Below the pieces are notes generated by a model. It worked only from the letters and a program-made list of their open reading frames with translations. It had not been told where the DNA came from and made no database searches. The position numbers and the translations under genes were made by a program. This document shows positions 46,060 to 57,410 of a stretch of 64,000 nt of DNA, piece after piece. Source of the stretch: Acanthochromis polyacanthus (Eukaryota > Chordata > Actinopteri > Pomacentridae); contig NC_067122.1 of assembly GCF_021347895.1 (NCBI RefSeq), positions 36,984,215 through 37,048,214 on the forward strand, given 5' to 3'. Each line of letters begins with the position of its first letter. The stretch's first letter is position 1.

Positions 46060-47640
46060 CACGCTGCTGTGCAGAGTGGCGGCGCCAAGGACCCGCTGTT
46101 GCTTTGCTGCTGCTTTGTTTGCTGCTTTGTGTACTGCATGTGTACCGCTGTGCTTCGCTTCGACCTGCCGTTTATCTGTGTCCTGCTATACGGCTAACTG
46201 AGGCTAGCTGCTGCTATCTCTCTGCCTCACTCGCCTGGCCTACCTCCTTCCGGTGTCAGCCGGGTTTGGACCAAGCAAGCCACAAACTGGGTTATTTTAA
46301 CTGTTTAGTTCCTTGATTTTAATTGTTGCTCTTTGTCTTTTTATCTATACCCACAGTGGTGACACAGTTTTATTTGTTGGACAATAATTTGGGTTTTGTT
46401 GTCTTTTTTGTTTTGCTTTATGACCTGTATTGGTTAATTGTCCAACTCGTATTGATTTGTTTCCTATGTTGTTTTTATTCTGATTTCTATTTTTTTATTT
46501 TTTTTAATATTTGTATTCTTGGTTAAAATATTTCTCTTGATTTGGTTATTAGTTTAGTTCTTTTTGTTTCTGTTCCTTATTCCTTTATTCTGTGTTCTCC
46601 ACTGTTTCCCTTTTTATGTTCCAGAGGCTGTGTACCTGTGGTCAGAACGTGGTGTCGTCGGTGGTGGTATTCACTTGGTGACCGCTCCCTGGGCCCTGTT
46701 CCTCCCCTCCGTTGACACACCGCCACATGGTAAGCAGACCTCTGACCCTTTGCACCCCTTTTCCCCTTGTTTTATCATGTTTTAATTGATTTTAATTAGT
46801 TGTTTAAATAAAGTGATTATTTGTACAGGAGGGAACAACACATCTCTTGCTTCGTGACAATGCGACACGCTCACAGCGGCAGGGCGGTTAGCTCTGCCTA
46901 GCGTATGAGTATCCCTTTGGGGCTTTTCAGTAACATTCTGGCGGGTGTACATCTTCGTGGGAAGGTGGGCGGTGAGAGAGACTTCCGTACTGGCAGTGGG
47001 TCTGTGTCTTGCAGGTGGTATCCCCGGACACGAGCCCAGGCCCAGGAAGAAGGTGACTGGATCCCGCAACTGCTGAACTGCGTGCTCCTTACCCCGGGCT
47101 CCCTGGATTTTAACCACGGATTTTAACACAGAAACTATAGGTTTTATTGGACTTCCACCTTGCCGGCTGTTAGTTTGGGTAATGTTATCTAGAAGTGTGT
47201 ATTGGCATATGAAGAAACTATTCCTGTAATTAAATGATTGTTTTGCACTGGCATCTTGTTTTCCTGCCCTCTGTTATAATCGTCACTGATAAGGTGCGCC
47301 AACCCAATCGGTAAAGAACCTAGAACAAAAATTTGCAATATTATTGATTCGGTCATTCTATTTTCACACGACACGGTACGGCTCTCTGAGCCCCGCTCGT
47401 TACACTTGGGGCTCTCTCCCCAAGGTGGCGTTGTTGAACTCAGCTTATGAGTTACTGGGTAATTAGAGCCCTGGCTCTAAGCTGTTCCCATATTTTGCAG
47501 CCCTCCTAGCTGCTACTGCACTCGCCACACTTTATTTTGTTTATGTATGTTGTTTTGTTGGTGGTGTGTAGAGGTGTACTTTTTGCTGTTAGCACTTTTA
47601 ACCGGACCAGAAAGAGACAAACTTGTAAAACTTAGCAAAC
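46060..47640 (+). other. Unclassified GC-variable segment with LTR-like features
   Basis: I see no coding domain. AATAAA occurs at about 46807. Near 47390 the text 'gctcgttacacttggggctc' resembles an LTR end (..TTACA) followed by a TTGGGG-type primer-binding site, and 'ttggggctctctccccaa' is a perfect small hairpin. No matching second LTR was found. It may be a truncated retroelement leader. Confidence 0.3.
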
Positions 47641-47819
47641 GTAACATGAAATTTTCATGTTCAGAGACAAATGTGACTAGTGTGTAATTTCCTTGAGAAA
47701 TTCATGATAAATACATTGATGGCCGTCCACTTACTTCTGTTCTGTGTGATGTCTGAGATAAGCAAAAGGATATAAAGCTGTATAGCCAATGCAGATTTTT
47801 TTTTTTTTAATGTAGATAA

Positions 47820-47947
47820 CCATCCATCCATCCATTCTCTATACACCGCTTTGTCCTCACTAGGGTCGCGGGGGGTGCTGGAGCGTATTCCAGCTGACAC
47901 AGGCGAAGGCAGGGGACACCCTGGACAGGTCACCAGTCTGTCGCAGG
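47820..47947 (-). mobile_element. tRNA-derived SINE, 3' fragment
   Basis: It contains 'catccatccatccattctct', 'ctcactagggtcgcgggggg', 'ggagcgtattccagctgaca' and 'caccctggacaggtcacca', then stops. This is the LINE-tail half of the SINE family seen complete at 49430. 5' truncation is normal for retroposed copies. Confidence 0.85.
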
Positions 47948-49077
47948 TAGATCACCATGTCAACCATTATTTAAATTTATTTGTTGGTGGAAATGTACAC
48001 AATTTGATAATTTCTCACATTTACTACTTCTCAATATATCTTTCTGTGGTTACAATTGGTGTTACTTCCTTAAATGTGATATGTCTCTGAGAAAAGCAGT
48101 TCATAGAGGAACATACTGTATACCTAGTTACAGTTTTGGATGATTGCCTTCTTCCCTTGTTGAAAAGAGTTTAATTTTTGCTGTTATGTTTATGCTGTCC
48201 ATCGAACCAGGTGATGAGGGAAAATCATTGCCACCATACTCTATATTTTAGATTCATCCTTTATTGAAAAAAATAACCTTATAGCTTAATTTACCAAGTG
48301 TAACACATGAAAGTACACAGAAGGTTCCATCACAACTTAAAAACTGAAGTATAGAAATATACTTTAAATATACTCTTCAGAATGTTCGACTCCTGTCTCC
48401 TTAAAATTCTGTTCCTCTGTAACTGAACAGTATTCTCAGTTTCATCATGAAAGAAACATATTTTCATGTGGATTGTTTACTTTGTGAGACAGGATGAGAC
48501 TTGTCTCATAACATCACTGTGGCAACCCACTGGAGGAAAAGCTGTTGGGAAAGTGTTGCAGTTTAATCCAAAGCATGACGTCATCCAGAACCCAACCAAG
48601 TAGTTTTGGTTCCTCAACTTAACAAAGTAAAGTAATAAATAAATTGGAAAGTAAAAGCGAAAGTAAACAGCGAATCAAACAAAAAGTTAAAGCAAAGTCA
48701 CCAATAGTAATCCAGTTCATTTTTTCTTCACATTCATTTTGTAGCTTAGTTGATAAGAACTATGATGTTTGGGAGAGATAACAGTATTTGTCACTTGCCA
48801 AAATTTCTGTAACACAGCCACAGACACACTGAAATAAAAATGTACATCTGTTCCAGATTGCATCGAAACACAGTGTCATGTTAGAAGTAGATATTGAGCT
48901 ATTTTCCTGGATATGACAAATCTTTAAACTGCCAATGTTGCTAGAGAAAAAGTCAATTGATTGGGGAAAATGAACGTCTATACAAAATGTCATGGGAACC
49001 CATCCAGCAGTTGTTGGGATATTTCAGTGGGTTGACATGCTGACATCACCATCTCTGGGAGAAATAGTCTAATATAC
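47948..49077. other. Non-coding DNA, no gene seen
   Basis: AT-rich sequence without recognisable features, up to the gypsy element target site. Confidence 0.45.
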
Positions 49078-49102
49078 CATATGTTAACCGTTCCTGTTCG
49101 GC

Positions 49103-49973
49103 TAACACTAACCGTGATGTCACCCGTTGGTTTCAACGCCGAGAAAATGAAGCCCGGATTTTGCTACTTCCTGGTTGCCGTTTGGGATTTTTTGGAGCCA
49201 GTGACGTAAAAAGCATCATCAAACAGACTGGACTGGAGAGCAACTAGGGGCAGGATTGGCTGAGGACTCTCTTATCCCTCCCACATTTTACCACAGAGGC
49301 TTCTGTTGCTGTCTATCAAGTATAGCCACGCCCCTTGGCTCCGCCAACTTTAATGATTTATTTAAAATTCAGTATTGATTTATTTTAAGATCAAAACTAA
49401 CGGGAAAAAATCCTGAGCTGTAGAGAATCCATCCATCCATCCATCCATCCTCTATACACTGCTTTATCCTCATTAGGGTCGCGGGGGGTGCTGGAGCCTA
49501 TCCCAGCTGACTCGGGCAAAGGCAGGGGACACCCTGGACAGGTCACCAGTCTGTCACAGGGCTACATATACAGACGAACAAGCACACTCACACCTTCGGG
49601 CAATTTAGACTACTCAGTTAACATCAGCATATTTTTGGACTGTGGGAGGAAGCCGGAGTGCCTAGAGGAAACCCACGCATGCTCAGGGAGAACATGCAAA
49701 CTCCATGCAGAAAGATCCCAGGCCCACCCTGGGATTTGAACCGGGGATCTTCTTGCTGCAAGGTGAAAGTGCTAACCACTACGCCACTGAGCAGCCCCTG
49801 TAAAAAATCATTTTATCGAATTTTATTTTTTCCAAAAATGAATTGGGGTCTATGGAGAAAAAGCTTTTTGGAGCCAACCTTAGCGGACGGCGTGATATTG
49901 CAAGTTTTTGACACTTCCGGGTTGGCTTCAATTCTGGAGTCAGATGCTACGTCCACTATATATACAGTCTATG
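49103..49973 (-). mobile_element. Inverted copy of the 525-bp repeat, inside the 3' LTR
   Basis: It matches 20739-21263 in reverse orientation: 'aaccgtgatgtcacccgttg', 'gactggagagcaactagggg', 'cacttccgggttggcttcaa', ending at the complement of CATAGACTGTATATATAG. It is interrupted by a SINE (49430-49797). No 8-bp duplication is seen around it, unlike the copy at 20.7 kb. Confidence 0.85.
49430..49797 (-). mobile_element. tRNA-derived SINE, full length
   Basis: On the minus strand the head starts GGGCTGCTCAGTGGCGTAGTGG, with A box TGGCGTAGTGG (49776-49786) and B box GGTTCAAATCC (49732-49742). The body follows with TTCCTCCCACAGTCC and GGTGACCTGTCCAGGGTGTC, ending in (ATGG)n at 49430. The pol III promoter and LINE-like tetranucleotide tail define a SINE. 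Related copies lie at 8046-8412, 47820-47947 and 63197-63288. Confidence 0.92.
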
Positions 49974-50137
49974 AGCTACACACCTCTTTTCTCTTCCTCT
50001 ACCTACCCCACACACTGTCTCTCGCTCGCGCTGCATTCACGGTCGCTCGGACAACTCGCTCTCCCCCTCTCACACACACACACACACGCTGCTCTCTCTC
50101 TCTCTCTCTCATAAGGGAGCCACACAATCTCATAACA

Positions 50138-50150
50138 CTACCCCCACTCT
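50138..50150 (-). other. Polypurine tract of the gypsy element
   Basis: AGAGTGGGGGTAG on the minus strand directly precedes the 3' LTR terminus TGTTATGAG, the normal site of plus-strand DNA priming. Confidence 0.75.
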
Positions 50151-50712
50151 GGATGGAGATTACGCCAGAATTCCAATCCAGAACAGTAACATACGTCATA
50201 ATGAATATACATACAGATAAACAGTCCTCATTTACTTCTAGTCCATTTATGAGGAGTCCAGTATATTCAGTAGATGTCCAGTTCATTACATGTGAGGCAC
50301 CAGCAAAAGTTCAGCTTCTAGCAAGAATGTTAAGAGACAGCAGTCCATTCCCATGTGTGCATCTTTCCCAGTGGAGCAAAATCATCCTGACAAACATTAG
50401 TAACACCCCTCATACAGGCTATAACTCCTTTAACCCTGAAATTAGCAATAAGGAGCATATTAACTGAGACTATCGGTACTAATTCAAAATATTACCTTCA
50501 ACAAAAATATGGTTTGGGTCACAGCCTATGACAATTAACAGCTATTCTTCAACTTTAAAAAAAAAAAAAATATAAATATATATATGAACAGGTAAAATGA
50601 ACTGGAATGAACTTTGACAGCACAAAACAGTCTGCAACAGCTGTCTTTTCTCTTTCTTTTTTTAAAAAAACATTGTCCTCTAACCTCTGAAAACAGTCCA
50701 TTAACTCTTACC

Positions 50713-53700
50713 TTAGTGAGCCACCCACTCACCAAACTTTACCGGTGGTCTCCGCTTGCGGCTCGGCCTTTGAGAACGATGGCCCTGGTGAAGTTGTTCC
50801 GCCACACCACCCCCACTATCCTGAGGTTCTCTCGGGTCAGAAGAGTCCATTTGAGGAAAGTGGGAGGCAGAGGAAACAGCAACTGCAGAAATATCCCCTG
50901 CTGGATCAGACGAGCTGATGCTGGAGGCTCTTTCTGCGTCCGCATCTGAGAACAGCTGGGACAGACTCATGGCAGGGTCTGCAGGATCAGTGTCCAAGGC
51001 TGGTGGTGACACCTCCATCGGTGCCCAGCTCCGAGCCTGCTGTATGGCCCAGATGTTGTCCAGTGGATTCCGGCAGTGATAGGGCTTCAGCTGGTCGTGA
51101 TGAACCACTTTAGCTTTGGTCTTGGGGCCTTTCTGGATGCGATACACCAGATCGTCCAGCTGCCCCAGGATGAAAATGGTCCCTCATATGCCGGCAGGAA
51201 TTTTCTGACTTTGTTCTTGACTTTTCGTGTGCCTTTGATGAGATACCACACAGCATCCCCGAAGTGGTACTGTGTGTGGCAGCAGTTCTTGTCATATTGT
51301 CTCTTGGCACGTTGTACTGACTCCCCGAGTGCTTCTCTGACTATTCGATGTGCCAGCTCCAGGCGCTCTCGGAGCTGTTGAACATACTCGGGACATGAAG
51401 GCGTTATGTCAGGATCTGGAGGCAGGCCTGCTAACAAGTCCACTGGCTCACTCACTTCTCTGCCAAACATCATGAAGTTGGGAGAGAAGCCAGTTACACT
51501 GTGCTTTGTTGCTCTGTAGGCCATGACAGCGTAGGGTATCATGAGGTCCCAATCCCAGTGGCAGCGCTCTGCTGTTGTGGCCAGGATCTTTTGTAATGTG
51601 GCATTGAACCGTTCAACTTGGTCATCAGACTGAGGCCGGAAAGGTGTAGTATGCATTTTCTCAATACCAAACAATGTGCACATTTTCTGAAACACTTCAG
51701 ACTCAAAGTTTCGGCCTTGGTCACTGTGCAACATCCGTGGCGCCCCATAACGACACACCCACTTTGAGGCCAGCACTTCCGCCACTGTTACGGCCTGGTC
51801 ATTGGGCAGGGGAAAGGCTTCCACCCACTTGGTGAAATAATCCTGTATAACTAGCACTTATCTGTTTTTGTGCTCTGTTTCATTAAGTGGTCCCATAATG
51901 TCCAAGGCGACCCTTTCCATGGGGGCTCCCACCCGAATTGTGCCCATGGGGGCTTGTGGTGTCTTCCGGGGCCTGGCTTTGGAGGCACAGCTGGTACATG
52001 TTCCACACCAGAGAGCAACATCCTCTCTCATCCGGTACCAGAAGTATCGAGTTTGTAGCTGTGCTACGGTGCGCTCTACCCCAAAATGCCCACCGACCTG
52101 CCCTTCATGCATCTGTTTCATAATATCAGGCCGGAAAACACAAGGCAGCACAATTTGTGGGTAGAACTGAGTGTCATTGAGGCAGTAAAAACGTCTGACC
52201 AGTATTCCTTCCCAGATGTAGAGCCGCTTCCACTGGCTCCAGTATGTTTTTGTGGCTGGACTACATGGCGACACTGTCACCCATGGGGGGCGTTCTCCAC
52301 CTGCCTCTATCCACATCAGGACAGGTGCAATGTCTGGGTCTGCTTCCTGGGCCTGTCGGAGGTCCTCTGGGGACCAACCGCCAAAAAGCTCAGTTTCATT
52401 AGTCTTAGTCAGGTAAACTTGCTCTGGGCGCTTTAAGTTGTCAGTGTCAGCAGATGAAGCTTCATCTACCCCCACTGGACCCTCCAGTACAGGGGCTGCA
52501 TGTCTCTCTACCCCCACTGGACTCAGCATTGCCTGGTTGATGCCAGAGTCCAACTCGCACTGTACCCCCTGATGACTGACGTTTACCAGGTGGTGGTGGC
52601 GGGGGTCCGGCAGCTTGCATGGGCAGGTCTGGCGGCAAGGTCTCCTGGAGGGACCATCTGCATTTCTGTGCAACTGGCCAGGGCGATGGACAATTTCAAA
52701 GTTGTACTCGCCGAGTCTCTCCAGCCACCTGGCAAGCTGTCCCTCTGTCTCCTTCATTTTAGTTAACCACCGAAGGCTGCTGTGGTCGGTGCGAACGATG
52801 AAGGCTCGCCCCAGAAGGTACTGTCTGAAGTGCGATGTGAAATCCACTACAGCTAGCAGCTCCCGCCGTGTGATGCAATAGTTCTGTTCAGATTTGGAAA
52901 GTTTGCGACTCCCATAGGCCAGCACACGTTCTTGGCCCTGCTGAACTTGTGAGAGTACGGCACCGATGCCAACATCACTCGCATCGGTGTCCAGTATCAT
53001 GCTGCCTTGGTCAAGTGGATAACCCAGGACTGGTGCAGCGGTTAGGAGGTGTTTGAGTTCATCGAACGCCGCCTGGCATTCCTCAGTCCATTGAAACCGG
53101 GCATGTTTCTTTGTGAGGCCATGAAGAGGCTCGGCTATGAAGGCAAAGTCTTTCACAAACCGCCGATAGTAAGATGCAAGACCGATGAATCGGCAGACCT
53201 CCTGGAGCGATGTGGGTGTTGGCCAATCCTGCACCTTTTGGACTTTGCTAGGATCAGTAGCCACACCATCCTCCGAGACAATGTGACCCAAGTAGGCGAC
53301 TTGGCGACGGAAGAGGCAGCATTTTGCAGGTTTTAGTTTCAGATTGGCCTGGTGGAGTTTGTTGAAAACCTGACCCAGCCTGTCCAACATTTCTGACACA
53401 TCCCTGCCCAGGACTATGATGTCATCTAGGTACACCAGGCAGGTCTCCCACTGCATACTGACCAAGACACGGTCCATCAATCGCTGGAATGTTGCCGGAG
53501 CATTGCACAGTCCAAACGGCATGACATTCCACTCGAACAAGCCATTTCTGGTGCAGAAGGCTGCTGCTTTACGCGCTCTGGGTGTCAGTTCAACTTGCCA
53601 GTAGCCGGAGGCAAGGTCCAGTGTACTGAACCACTTGGCAGTAGAGAGTGTGTCCAGTGTGTCTTGGATGCGGGGAGTGGGTATGCATCTTTAATGGTGC

Positions 53701-54466
53701 AGTCATTAAGGGCTCTATAGTCTATGCAGAGACGGTGCATCCTATCCTTTTTACGCACCATTACTATAGGTGATGCCCAGCTGCTGTGACTGCTGCGGGC
53801 CAGGCCCGCCCCCAGGCTTTGTTGTATCTGTTGGTCAGCGCTCTGTTGTTTTTCCCATGCCATCCGGTGTGAAGGCTGCTTGACTGGGGCATCTGGCCGT
53901 GTTATGATGTCGTGCTGCACCAGGTTGGTGCGGCCAAGGTCAGTAGGACCAGTGGAGAACACACCGCTATAGGTGCACAGCAGCTGTGCCAGCTGGAGCT
54001 GCTCGCCGGGTTTAAGCTCAACGGAACTCTGAGCATAGAGATCCTGCAGGTGCTGGAGAACAGTAAGAGTGCGACTATCAGACTGATCAGGCTGAACTGT
54101 CTCTGTTGGCCGTAGGACCGTAGCAGGTTGGAGGAACCCTGCAATGGCCCCCTTTTTGATGGTCACGGCAGTGTTTCCAGGATTGAAGATACGGAGTGGC
54201 ACAGCTCTATGGGGATGGGCTCCCAGCACGACCCATGCAACCAACACCTTGTGTTTTTCTACAAAGCCTTTGGTGGGGCTCAGCATCACCTCCTCTTTAA
54301 TTTGGTCTCTGAAACGGGTGTGGCCTTGTACTACGTATTCCTCTCCGGCCTCCAGCACCACAGTCCTGGTCACCGTCACCGCACGTGCCTTAGTTTTGTG
54401 ACTGGAAATATGGCACTTCTTCTCCAAACAGCAAAATGCAATGCTTTCCAAAATCAAGGCGTACAT
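50713..54466 (-). pseudogene. gypsy pol: RT, RNase H, integrase (broken)
   Basis: Segments run in order. 54466-53585: [10 protein letters not shown] and the start of RT. 53540-51858: MPFGLCNAPATFQ, catalytic YLDDIIV, RNase H with LDTDASDVGIGAVLSQ and VRTDHSSLRWL, and the integrase zinc finger (GHFGVERT...CGTCTSC). 51857-51087: the catalytic core (YFTKWVEAFP, LHSDQGRNFES, QVERFNATLQ) and a GPF-type C-terminal motif. 51147-50713: the tail. Breaks are a frameshift near 54430, a frameshift near 53685, a TAA at 51858-51860 and a frameshift near 51150. Confidence 0.93.
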
Positions 54467-56219
54467 GGGCTTGGGTAAGGAATGGGTGGTCTAGGAGAGC
54501 TTCATCACAAGCTATATCAGCAACCAGGAAATGTACGCTCACCTGCCGGTTGTTGATTTGTACAGGGATATGAGCTTCACCAAGAACAGGTATCTCACCT
54601 GGTCCGACACCAAGTAGAGTCTTTATGATTGATGGTTGTAGAGGTGGGCGAACATCTGGTTGAATAGTTTCATAGTGGTGTAAAGGCAACACACTTCTCC
54701 CAGCCCCAGTGTCCAAGACAGTACACACTACTAGTTCATTCACCTGCATGCGAATATTCATTTCCTGACCGTGAGCTTTAAGGTGAAGTACAGCAGGCTC
54801 TGGGTGTTCAGCAAAAGGTGGCCTTGTGTGGTCTTTAGCTTTGCTGGTATTCTTTGGTGAGGGACAATCTCTCCTCATGTGACCCAGGCCGAAACAGTTA
54901 TGACAGCGTACCACCTCCCATTTAAGGTCTTTATCCCTCTTCCATTTATGTGGTGTGCTGTGGAGGTCATGAGGGCCAGGCTTCCAGCTGGCAGTTGGGG
55001 GTGTGGCAGCAGTCTCTGGTCCCTCCACCTCGGCTCCCTCTCTGATCATAGCAGCACGGGGTTTCCATTCGCGTGCCCCTGCGTGCATGGTGCTGGTGAC
55101 ATATGATGCCGCCTGCTTGGTGGTTTCATGGCGGCAGGCGATGTCACAAGCCTGGGCTAATGTATTGGGCCGCTGTTCCAACAGTTTCTGCACAATTTCT
55201 GTGTCACCTACAGCGTTAGTGAAAACCTCAACACCTATGGCGTCTTGTTCAGTCTCTGTCCTGTTGCTGTAGGCCACTGACACTTTCCCATATATGTTAT
55301 TTCTTAAGACATGAAGAGCCTCACCCGCTTTGCGGACACGCCGTCTCAGTTCAATGGCTACCGCAGCTGCGTGCTCTGAAGAGGGGCCGTATGCAGTCTC
55401 CATCTCCTCTACCAGGCGGCGGTAATCCTACTGTGCTGACCGAGGGTTTCTGTGGATGACCGCCCCAGCTGAACCCACCAGGCAGAACTTTAACTGGACA
55501 GCCATTGTCTTTTCTGACCAGTAACTGGCTTCAGCACAGCTCTCAAACCTGTGCAGAAACTCTTTCCAGGGGGAGGTGCCATCATACTGACCAGGACGTA
55601 GTGTAGGGACTCTTTCTCTGTGGTCGTATTCCTCCTCACTTTCGGATGAAAGCTGGTGACGTGCACTGTGGAGTTGTCGCGCACATGACTTTGGCTGCTT
55701 GCATTTCGTGGAAGGGCTCTTTAACTGTAGAGTCTCAGTATGTGCTTTCTCTGGTAAATGTCCATAGTTACTGTCCTTTGGTGAATTACAGCATGGCCTG
55801 TGCAGCCCTGAGCATGTGGGGATGGGTGTGCTCTGAGTGAAACTGCCCCGATGTGCAGGGAAGAAGGGGTCGGTGTGGAGGATTGCAGCCGTGGCAGCCA
55901 GTGGTGTAGTGGCATGGTACAGTTCTAATGGTGGGGCGTGAATCGGCTGGCCAGGTGCATGGAAATGTGAACTATCACTCCATGAATCAGCTACACAGTC
56001 ATTAAAGCAGCAAATGTCCTCATCAGTCTCAATAAAGGGGTTTTTGTTTGACAACTTGGGCCGAGGGAGCTCATGTGGTGCTTCAGTCACTCCTGGCCTT
56101 ATTGCTACTGGTTTGTCATTTCAGATAAACGGATTAAAATGTCCAAATTTTTCATTTCCTCCACTCACATAGTCCGTTTTTATTTCCGCTACATTTTCAT
56201 TTACTGCAGTGAGTGCCAT
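54390..56219 (-). pseudogene. gypsy gag and protease (broken)
   Basis: A likely start ATG lies at 56219. The frame meets a TGA at 56121-56123, reopens, then a TAG at 55428-55430, then runs on in the same frame to 54390. The capsid-like part includes PGQYDGTSPWKEFLHRFE. A single CCHC zinc knuckle follows (CHNCFGLGHMRRDC, C-x2-C-x4-H-x4-C), and then a retropepsin-type protease with VLDTGAGRSVLP. Nucleic-acid binding by the knuckle and cleavage by the aspartic protease are the family roles. The two in-frame stops and the downstream shift show decay. Confidence 0.92.
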
Positions 56220-56401
56220 AGTGGGGTTTGAATAACTTGTGACTTCAATGTCCACCGTGTGGCGCTGACTGTGGGCCGCCATCTTAGCTTAGCTTCTGGT
56301 CAGGTGCAGCTAACAAAGACTTCTCGATTAGCTTACTTGTCCCGGTTTATTTCACCGTTTCTCTCTGTGCTCACCACTGCTGATATGATGACCGTGAGAG
56401 G

Positions 56402-56419
56402 GTCCCTTCGTGGTCGCCA
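56402..56419 (-). other. Primer-binding site of the gypsy element
   Basis: The minus strand reads TGGCGACCACGAAGGGAC one base downstream of the 5' LTR end. TGG pairs with the CCA end of a tRNA. I cannot assign the tRNA species with confidence. Confidence 0.8.
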
Positions 56420-56420
56420 G

Positions 56421-56801
56421 TGTTAACCGTTCCTGTTCGGCCCCCGACCGTGGTCAGGAAGCACAGGGGAGGACAGTTCTCCAGGGTCGAAGTTATTGCT
56501 CTTACTTCATGGTTAACCCCCTTCACTTCATCAGCAGCCGTAGAGGCAAAAACGCAGGAGCCCGGCCGTATCAAAGAACATTGCAGTCTTTATTGTCAAT
56601 TAACAGGCTGAACCGTACAGTCGTGCATGCTAACCCTGCAGCTACACACCTCTTTTCTTTTCCTCTACTGACCCCACACACTGTCTCTCGCTCGCGCTGC
56701 ATTCACGGTCGCTCGGACAACTCGCTCTCCCCCTCTCGCACACACACACATGCTGCTCTCTCTCTCTCTCTCTCATAAGGGAGCCACACAATCTCATAAC
56801 A
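56421..56801 (-). repeat. 5' LTR of the gypsy element, complete (381 bp)
   Basis: In minus orientation it begins TGTTATGAGATTGTG and ends GGAACGGTTAACA (TG...CA). It holds AG/GT-rich tracts (complement of 56726-56774) and 'aataaag' within 56589-56596 on the minus strand as a candidate poly(A) signal. Confidence 0.92.
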
Positions 56802-57087
56802 CATAACACATGAACACATGAATCTAATATTGCTACAAAGCTCCGGTGCTTTTGAAAATATGTTCAAATATAAGGAAAAAATAAATGAGGCCTTGTAAAA
56901 TCACAAGGTTAACTCATATTCATTGGATGTTTGTAAAACACTAGTTGTTTTTTGCTTCAGTGTTTTTGTGGTGCTCAAGACAAATGGGCATTTTATTTAC
57001 TTGGTACTTACTTACAAAGTACTTAAAGCATTTCATGCATTTTAGGCAAAACACAACTTAGTACTCATATTAATATATTTTCAATTA

Positions 57088-57410
57088 AACATTCATCCAT
57101 CCATTTCTTCATTTTCTATTCTGCCTCTGCCCCACCCACTCCTCTAGCTCTTCTGGGGGATGTAGAGGCTTTCCCAAGACAACAGAGACACATAATCCCT
57201 CCAGTGCACCCCGGGTCTCCTCCCAGTGAGACATAACAAAAACTTTGTACATGGATGACATGCCTGAGCTACCTAAAGTCCCTCCCAAAGGACTGAAGTC
57301 CTAACCTGATCTCTAAGGGTGAGTCCAGACGCCTTTGGGATGAAATTCATTTCCAAAGCTTGTATTTGTGGCCTTACTTATTCTTTTGGTTGCTACCCAC
57401 AGATTGTGGA
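57088..57410 (-). mobile_element. Non-LTR retrotransposon 3'-end relic
   Basis: The plus strand reads 'catccatccatttcttcatt', then 'tctagctcttctgggggatg', 'ccagtgcaccccgggtctcctcc' and 'tgacatgcctgagctacc'. The complement is a degenerate C-terminal reverse-transcriptase tail with (ATGG)n at the 3' end, a widely repeated fish LINE family. Only the last ~320 bp remain. Confidence 0.65.

Larger units (their letters stand above)
49082..50137 (-). repeat. 3' LTR of the gypsy element, enlarged by replacement of its middle
   Basis: Only the first 21 bp (49082-49102) and the last ~164 bp (49974-50137) match the other LTR. The intervening part of the intact LTR (about 56442-56637) is absent and is replaced by an 871-bp insert. 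Confidence 0.88.
49082..56801 (-). mobile_element. Ty3/gypsy LTR retrotransposon, near full length, inactivated, with nested insertion
   Basis: Transcription orientation is minus. Both ends read TGTTAACCGTTCCTGTTCGG on the plus strand (49082 and 56421) and close with cataaca (50137 and 56801). A 4-bp CATA duplication flanks the element (49078-49081, 56802-56805). The order is 5' LTR, primer-binding site, gag with CCHC knuckle, protease, RT, RNase H, integrase, polypurine tract and 3' LTR. The pol order with integrase last is Ty3/gypsy-type. At least three nonsense codons and about three frameshifts block expression. No env-like ORF is seen. Confidence 0.95.

Noticed and set aside
8046..49797. 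tRNA-like heads (A and B boxes) as real tRNA genes
   Set aside because: They cannot complete a cloverleaf and are joined to a SINE body and tail; the same sequence recurs in several truncated copies.
49658..50467. 269-aa open frame through the gypsy 3' LTR
   Set aside because: It crosses a SINE, another repeat and the LTR; it is a chance frame in composite repeat DNA.
50138..50712. An env gene in the gypsy element
   Set aside because: Only about 570 bp lie between pol and the polypurine tract, with no signal peptide, membrane segment or open frame of useful size.
55428..55430. UAG read-through between gag parts, as in some retroviruses
   Set aside because: The stop falls inside gag upstream of the zinc knuckle, not at a gag-pol junction, and another stop and several frameshifts exist, so decay is the simpler reading.
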